The notes under the pieces are model-generated. The model did no database searches, was not told the origin of the DNA, and saw only the letters and a list, made by a program, of their open reading frames with translations. DNA of 64,000 bases from Pseudomonas asturiensis (GTDB lineage: Bacteria; Pseudomonadota; Gammaproteobacteria; Pseudomonadales; Pseudomonadaceae): the NCBI RefSeq assembly GCF_900143095.1, contig NZ_FRDA01000010.1, positions 149,202 to 213,201 on the forward strand, given 5' to 3'. A program made the translations under genes and the position numbers. Shown one piece after another: positions 60,401-64,000 of the stretch. Numbering within the stretch: position 1 is the first letter of the stretch; each line of letters opens with the position of its first letter.

Positions 60401-63400
60401 CAGTGGAGGAAAGCAGCCTGGCCGTCAGCGAGCGCTTTTTCGATGATGCCGAACACGCTCACGAAGCCCTGATCAACATGCTCGATCAAGTGGCAGCGGG
60501 GCAGGACGTCGAGCCTCGTCCCGAATGTGTGCGGGCCTTGCACGAACTGCTCGATCAGGCGCTCGATCCTGCTGCGACCGGATTGGTGAAAAGCGATGGC
60601 CATCGAACGCTGAGCGTCACGGAACTCAATGCCGCGACTGAACAACTGGCGAACGAAGCCTCGCAGGCCGAGGCTGCGCGAACTGAAGCGGCCAGCCTGG
60701 ACGACGAGATTGTCGAGATATTCCTCGAAGAGGCCGTCGATATCCTCGACAGCGCCGGGCAAGCGCTGCAGCGCTGGCTGGACGACCCCGACAACCCCTT
60801 GCCGCTGTCGTCGCTGCAGCGAGATCTGCACACGCTCAAAGGGGGGGCGCGGATGGCCGAAGTCGCCGAAGTCGGCGACCTGGCCCATGAGCTGGAAAAC
60901 CTCTACGAAGGCTTGATCGACCGGCGTTTCAGCCACTCGCCGTCACTGGCCGGGCTGCTGCTCCAGAGTCACGATGAGCTGGCGATCATGCTGGATCAGT
61001 TGTACCGGCAAGAGCCGCTCAGTGATCCATCCTCACTGATCGAGGCACTGATCCGTTGTCGCACCGGCGAGACAGCCGAGCCCGAGCCGGTTGCGCTGGC
61101 CGCGCAACCGGATGAGCCGCAGGAGCGTGATACCGAGCTGCTGGAAATCTTTCTGGAGGAAGGGTTCGACCTGCTCGAAAGCTCAGGCACGTCACTCGCT
61201 CGCTGGCAAGCCGATCCGCAGAACACCCTGGAAGTCGAAAACCTGCTGCGCGACCTGCACACGCTCAAGGGCGGGGCGCGAATGGTCGAGATCACCCCTA
61301 TCGGCGACCTCGCGCATGAGCTTGAAACCCTTTACGAAGGGCTGTCGAGTGGCACCATGCAGCCTGACCCGCTGATGATGAGCCTGCTGCAAAGCGGCCA
61401 CGATGTACTGGCTGACATGCTCGATGCGGCGCGCACCGAAAATCCGATGCCTGATGCGGCCCTGCTGATCGAGAGCATTCAACGGCTCGCCAGCCTGGAC
61501 CCGGCAGACCGTACGCCGGTTGCCCGTCCGCCAGAGGCGTTGCCCGTCGTGGTCGCGCCGCCGGCTGCAGATGCCGAGTCCGAGCGTAATGTGCCCGAAA
61601 CGATTAAGGTGCCCGCCGAGCAGTTGGAGGACCTGGTCAATCTGGCGGGTGAGACGTCGATATTTCGTGGGCGACTTGAGCAGGAAGTGCTCGACACCCA
61701 GGTGACGCTGACAGAGATGGAGACCACGATCGAGCGGATGCGCGATCAATTGCGTCGCCTCGATATCGAGACTCAAGGGCGAATTCTGAGTCGCGATCAG
61801 GCTCAGGTCGAGCGTCTGGGCTATGAAGATTTCGATCCGCTGGAAATGGACCGCCACTCGCAACTGCAACAGCTCTCGCGCTCGTTGTTCGAATCGGCGT
61901 CCGACCTGATGGACCTTAAGGAAACCCTGGCGGCCCGGGCGCATGACGCAGAAATGCTGTTGTCGCAGCAGGCGCGGGTCAATACCCGTTTGCAGGAAGG
62001 CCTGATGCGCACGCGCATGGTGCCGTTCGAACGTATGGTCCCGCGCCTGCGTCGAGTGGTGCGTCAGGTGGCGACTCAATTGGACAAGAAGGTGCAATTT
62101 GATGTCGGCAATGCCGACGGTGAAATGGACCGTAACGTGCTGGAGCGAATGGTCGCGCCGCTGGAACACATGCTGCGCAACGCCGTCGATCATGGCCTTG
62201 AAAGCACCGAAAAGCGTCTGGCCGCCGGCAAGCCTGAGCAGGGGCATATCAACCTTGAGCTGATGCACGAGGGCGGCGATATCGTGATCGAGCTCAGCGA
62301 TGACGGCTCCGGTGTCGACCTGGCGGCCGTGCGGCGCAAGGCGATCAAGCGCGGCATGATTCATCCGGACGCAGACCTTGCCGATCATGAAATCCTGCCG
62401 TTCATCCTGCAGGCCGGTTTTTCCACCACCGAAATCATCACCCAGATATCCGGGCGTGGCGTCGGCATGGACGTGGTGCACGCCGAGGTCAAGCAACTGG
62501 GCGGTTCGATGGTGATCGATTCGGTGCCGGGCAAAGGCACACGATTCAGGATTCGCCTGCCATTCTCGGTCTCGGTCAACCGCGCGTTGATGGTGACCTG
62601 TGGCGAAGAGCAGTATGCCGTGCCGCTCAACACCGTGGACGGCATCGTGCGCGTCATGCCCAACGAGCTGGATGCGTATTACCAGACCAGCCCGCCGCGC
62701 TATCAATATGGCGGACGCAGCTACGAGTTGCGCTACCTGGGTGAGCTGATCGACAACAGCCCGCCGAGGCTCATCGGCCAGTTGCAGCCGTTGCCGGTGC
62801 TGCTGGTGCATCTGCAGGACCAGTGGGTGGCGGTGCAAGTGGATGCGCTGGCCGGGTCGCGGGAAATCGTCGTCAAGCACCTCGGCGCACAGTTTTCCAG
62901 GGTTCAGGGCATCTCCGGTGCAACCATTCTGGGTGATGGTCATGTGGTGCTGATCCTCGACCTGATGGCGCAAATCCGCACCTTGCAGGGACGTTTGCAG
63001 GGCGCTCGCTTGGGTGTCGGGTCAATGGCGGCACCCGCTGAGGTCGAGCACAGCAGGCCGCTGCTGGTCATGGTGGTGGACGACTCGGTCACCGTGCGCA
63101 AGGTCACGGGCCGGTTGCTGGAGCGTCATGGCATGCATGTGCTGACCGCCAAGGACGGTGTCGATGCCATGACCCTGTTGCAGGAACACACGCCGGACAT
63201 CCTGTTGCTGGACATCGAAATGCCGCGCATGGACGGCTTTGAAGTGGCAAGCCAGATTCGTCGCGACGAACAGCTCAAGGATCTGCCGATCATCATGATC
63301 ACCTCCCGCTCCGGCAAGAAACACCGCGACCGGGCCATGGCCCTGGGCGTCAACGAATACCTGAGCAAGCCGTATCAGGAAAATGTGCTGCTCGACAGCA

Positions 63401-63429
63401 TCGCGCACTGGAGCCAGGTTCATGTCTGA
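57451..63429 (+). CDS. chpA: Hybrid histidine kinase ChpA (CheA-type) of the Pil-Chp system
   Basis: 1992 aa, shorter than P. aeruginosa ChpA (about 2470). The N-terminal ~650 residues are degenerate Hpt/FimL-like repeats without the key His (RHDYVALEWLKGEIAQTLTQ onward). Four canonical Hpt sites follow: H675 (AFHTLKGS), H815 (ALHTLKGS), H1127 (DLHTLKGG) and H1270 (DLHTLKGG). A further Hpt-like unit has Thr957 in the His position (DELTTLGHGAHLA). Then come the dimerisation region, the ATPase (N box EHMLRNAVDHGLES, then DDGSGVDL and GRGVGMDVV), a CheW-like domain, and a C-terminal receiver from about residue 1870 (VMVVDDSVTVRKV, LLLDIEMPRMDGFE, LSKPYQ). It phosphorylates PilG and PilH. Confidence 0.96.
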   Translation: MADRHDYVALEWLKGEIAQTLTQARHALDEFIEDPANTAAMAECLNLVHQVHGSLQMIEFYGAALLAEEIEQLVLAVQQHRVSHPVESEQLLIQAMTQLPIYLERIHSARRDLPLVVLPLLNDLRSARGESLLSETSLFAPQLVVVPALDKEELARRNTPELPNLLRKLRQTLQAALAGLMREQGVKTQLGYMAKVFARLEQLCEDAPLGPLWRISTALVETMLNGNFANSPALRSLLKDADKELKRLAEQGIEGINQPAPEELLKSLLFYIAKSDSLAPKMLDLKDQYALDDALPGNDVVNEERARMAGPDRDAMRSVIEALCEGLVRVKERLDVFVRGDRQHVSELNALLPPLRQIADTLAVLGFGQPRKVIIDQLSVVLGLAQGQREPSDAALMDVAGALLYVESTLAGMAGNTEQASREESRLPTTDLIQIHQLVIREARTVLQQAKDVILESIDGEWDRRRLDPLCALLVQVRGALAMIPLARAASLLAACNEYIQEHLLVDETRPDAVLLDCLADTLTGVEYYLERMGEDHEAPGDQILDLAQQSLARLGYAPAPDTLEVPLLDEVITQDELLALDDRKALVSPTQTIAQVLASPVSAVNPPARHAPTSLLPPPSGEDAVDDELREVFLEEAEEVLDALREYLPRWLNSLAAGHQWDVAALTEVRRAFHTLKGSGRMVRALILSELAWSVENLLNRILEGDVLPGLEARQLTHEVLALLPLVIRDFAEGAQRQRNDVDLLAARAHALANGLEPPALPVESTDVEVIDPQLLEIFRQEALGHLNTLNLFLEGAEQSASPSISDSLLRALHTLKGSAHMAGVLPMAELASPLDQLVREYKANLIAIGSPEIRLLRSAEPLLLKGLEQLDSQPFAPIPGAPALIEAAYSLLNDRLTSALRESDNGLRIKRNPQLIASFLAEGMDIVLDAENLLRRWREHPGERQELSALLDELTTLGHGAHLADLPQVDELCEALLDLYGAVEESSLAVSERFFDDAEHAHEALINMLDQVAAGQDVEPRPECVRALHELLDQALDPAATGLVKSDGHRTLSVTELNAATEQLANEASQAEAARTEAASLDDEIVEIFLEEAVDILDSAGQALQRWLDDPDNPLPLSSLQRDLHTLKGGARMAEVAEVGDLAHELENLYEGLIDRRFSHSPSLAGLLLQSHDELAIMLDQLYRQEPLSDPSSLIEALIRCRTGETAEPEPVALAAQPDEPQERDTELLEIFLEEGFDLLESSGTSLARWQADPQNTLEVENLLRDLHTLKGGARMVEITPIGDLAHELETLYEGLSSGTMQPDPLMMSLLQSGHDVLADMLDAARTENPMPDAALLIESIQRLASLDPADRTPVARPPEALPVVVAPPAADAESERNVPETIKVPAEQLEDLVNLAGETSIFRGRLEQEVLDTQVTLTEMETTIERMRDQLRRLDIETQGRILSRDQAQVERLGYEDFDPLEMDRHSQLQQLSRSLFESASDLMDLKETLAARAHDAEMLLSQQARVNTRLQEGLMRTRMVPFERMVPRLRRVVRQVATQLDKKVQFDVGNADGEMDRNVLERMVAPLEHMLRNAVDHGLESTEKRLAAGKPEQGHINLELMHEGGDIVIELSDDGSGVDLAAVRRKAIKRGMIHPDADLADHEILPFILQAGFSTTEIITQISGRGVGMDVVHAEVKQLGGSMVIDSVPGKGTRFRIRLPFSVSVNRALMVTCGEEQYAVPLNTVDGIVRVMPNELDAYYQTSPPRYQYGGRSYELRYLGELIDNSPPRLIGQLQPLPVLLVHLQDQWVAVQVDALAGSREIVVKHLGAQFSRVQGISGATILGDGHVVLILDLMAQIRTLQGRLQGARLGVGSMAAPAEVEHSRPLLVMVVDDSVTVRKVTGRLLERHGMHVLTAKDGVDAMTLLQEHTPDILLLDIEMPRMDGFEVASQIRRDEQLKDLPIIMITSRSGKKHRDRAMALGVNEYLSKPYQENVLLDSIAHWSQVHV

Positions 63430-63901
63430 AAGTTCGTTCCAGACCCAGCGACTGACCAGCCTGACCGGGTTGATCCTGCCGTTGAGCGATCGTCACCTGC
63501 TGCTGCCCAACGTCGCCGTTGCCGAGTTGATCGATTATCAGGATTGCAGCGCCGAACCGGGTGCGCCTGAGTGGTATCTGGGGCCGATCACCTGGCGCGA
63601 ACTGACCTTGCCACTGCTCAGCTTCGAAGCGGCCTGCGGTGGTCGCACGCGCGTAGGCGGGCGAGCGCGGATCGTCGTGCTCAATGCGCTGGGCGGACGC
63701 CATGACGTGAGGTTTATCGCATTGCTGACCCAAGGCATCCCGCGCTCCTGCAAGGTCGACAGCCAACTGAGCTACGTCGACGTGCCCTTGACCGAACTGG
63801 AACTGGCCGCCGTACAGGTCGGCGACACCGTAGCCCGCATTCCCGACCTGCAAGGGCTGGAGCAATGGCTGGTGAATGCAGGGCTGGCGACTTCGGCCTG
63901 A
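63422..63901 (+). CDS. chpC: CheW-like protein ChpC
   Basis: 159 aa from the ATG at 63422, overlapping the chpA stop by 8 bp. A CheW-like domain: LTGLILPLSDRHLLLPNVAV, WYLGPITWRELTLPLLSFEA, RARIVVLNALGGRHDVRFIA. In P. aeruginosa chpB (a CheB-type methylesterase) lies between chpA and chpC; here chpC comes directly after chpA. It probably links an additional receptor to ChpA. Confidence 0.92.
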   Translation: MSESSFQTQRLTSLTGLILPLSDRHLLLPNVAVAELIDYQDCSAEPGAPEWYLGPITWRELTLPLLSFEAACGGRTRVGGRARIVVLNALGGRHDVRFIALLTQGIPRSCKVDSQLSYVDVPLTELELAAVQVGDTVARIPDLQGLEQWLVNAGLATSA

Positions 63902-63973
63902 AGGCAGAGGGTGTCGCGCCATGCACAATAAAGTACGCCCCTATCCTGCAGGTTGAAAACCGGTTCCAACCAG

Positions 63974-63998
63974 CGGGAGCGGACTTGTCCGCGAAGGG
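63974..63998. repeat. Intergenic palindromic element
   Basis: gcgggagcggacttgtccgc, continuing gaagg, has the self-complementary core gcggacttgtccgc. It is related to 5363-5388 and lies just past chpC at the window edge. Confidence 0.55.
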
Positions 63999-64000
63999 GC

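Noticed and set aside
58996..60936. 646-codon frame antisense to chpA, and a 593-codon one at 61192-62973
   Set aside because: chpA has full domain support on the plus strand; the antisense products are Gln/Arg/His-rich without any recognisable motif or ribosome binding site.

Overview
This window is a stretch of a Pseudomonas chromosome, most probably from the P. syringae group. The evidence is the gene content and order (the argS-priA-rpmE block, then folA-ilvD-mutM-coaD-rsmD-ftsYEX-rpoH-mtgA-thiSG-trmB-hemW-metXW-proC-pilT-pyrB-pyrR-gshB-pilGHIJ-chpA). That order matches, from memory, the P. aeruginosa core order with local differences. High-GC codon use and intergenic REP palindromes typical of fluorescent pseudomonads agree with this. 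No rRNA, tRNA, CRISPR array, prophage or transposase was seen. The first gene (argS) is cut by the window edge.

Layout. 1-5.3 kb: argS 5' end, priA, rpmE, a secreted thermonuclease and a malic enzyme. 5.5-12 kb: a GTPase/membrane-protein pair (DUF3482/DUF2868), folA, a phosphorylcholine phosphatase-like HAD enzyme and ilvD. 12.4-23.5 kb: an orphan gene with an AT-rich upstream region, rlmI, pfpI, an HDOD protein, mutM, a ferredoxin, coaD, an aldehyde dehydrogenase with a divergent TetR regulator, a mercaptopyruvate sulfurtransferase, a YheT-type hydrolase and rsmD. 23.5-29.7 kb: two M16 peptidase gene pairs in tandem, with a constant offset of 3185 bp. 29.8-33.9 kb: ftsY-ftsE-ftsX and rpoH. 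33.9-35.1 kb: an AT-rich island of small immunity-like genes and copies of the rpoH 3' end. 35.1-46 kb: mtgA, thiS-thiG-trmB, hemW-rdgB, metX-metW, yggT-proC-yggS and pilT. 46-53.7 kb: a C40 peptidase, a TM2 protein, pyrR-pyrB-pyrC', ruvX-yqgE, a TonB-like protein and gshB. 53.9-63.9 kb: the Pil-Chp chemosensory system (pilG, pilH, pilI, pilJ, chpA, chpC) that controls type IV pili, with pilT nearby as the retraction motor.

Most genes are housekeeping. Three places stand out. (1) The M16 protease pair is duplicated. In the second copy both partners keep their family hallmarks, but both have lost the hydrophobic core of the signal peptide, which suggests a matched move from periplasm to cytoplasm. 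(2) Between rpoH and mtgA there are three generations of an rpoH-3'-end / terminator / immunity-like-gene module: one intact, one eroded whose immunity gene has ATA in place of ATG, and one truncated against mtgA. This looks like a recombination hotspot for toxin-immunity cassettes. (3) The Pil-Chp cluster has no pilK methyltransferase or chpB methylesterase gene, and its ChpA has only four canonical phosphotransfer histidines.

All identifications were made by reading motifs and from memory of the families; no database search was run. Start sites were adjusted where an internal ATG/GTG with a ribosome binding site fitted better.
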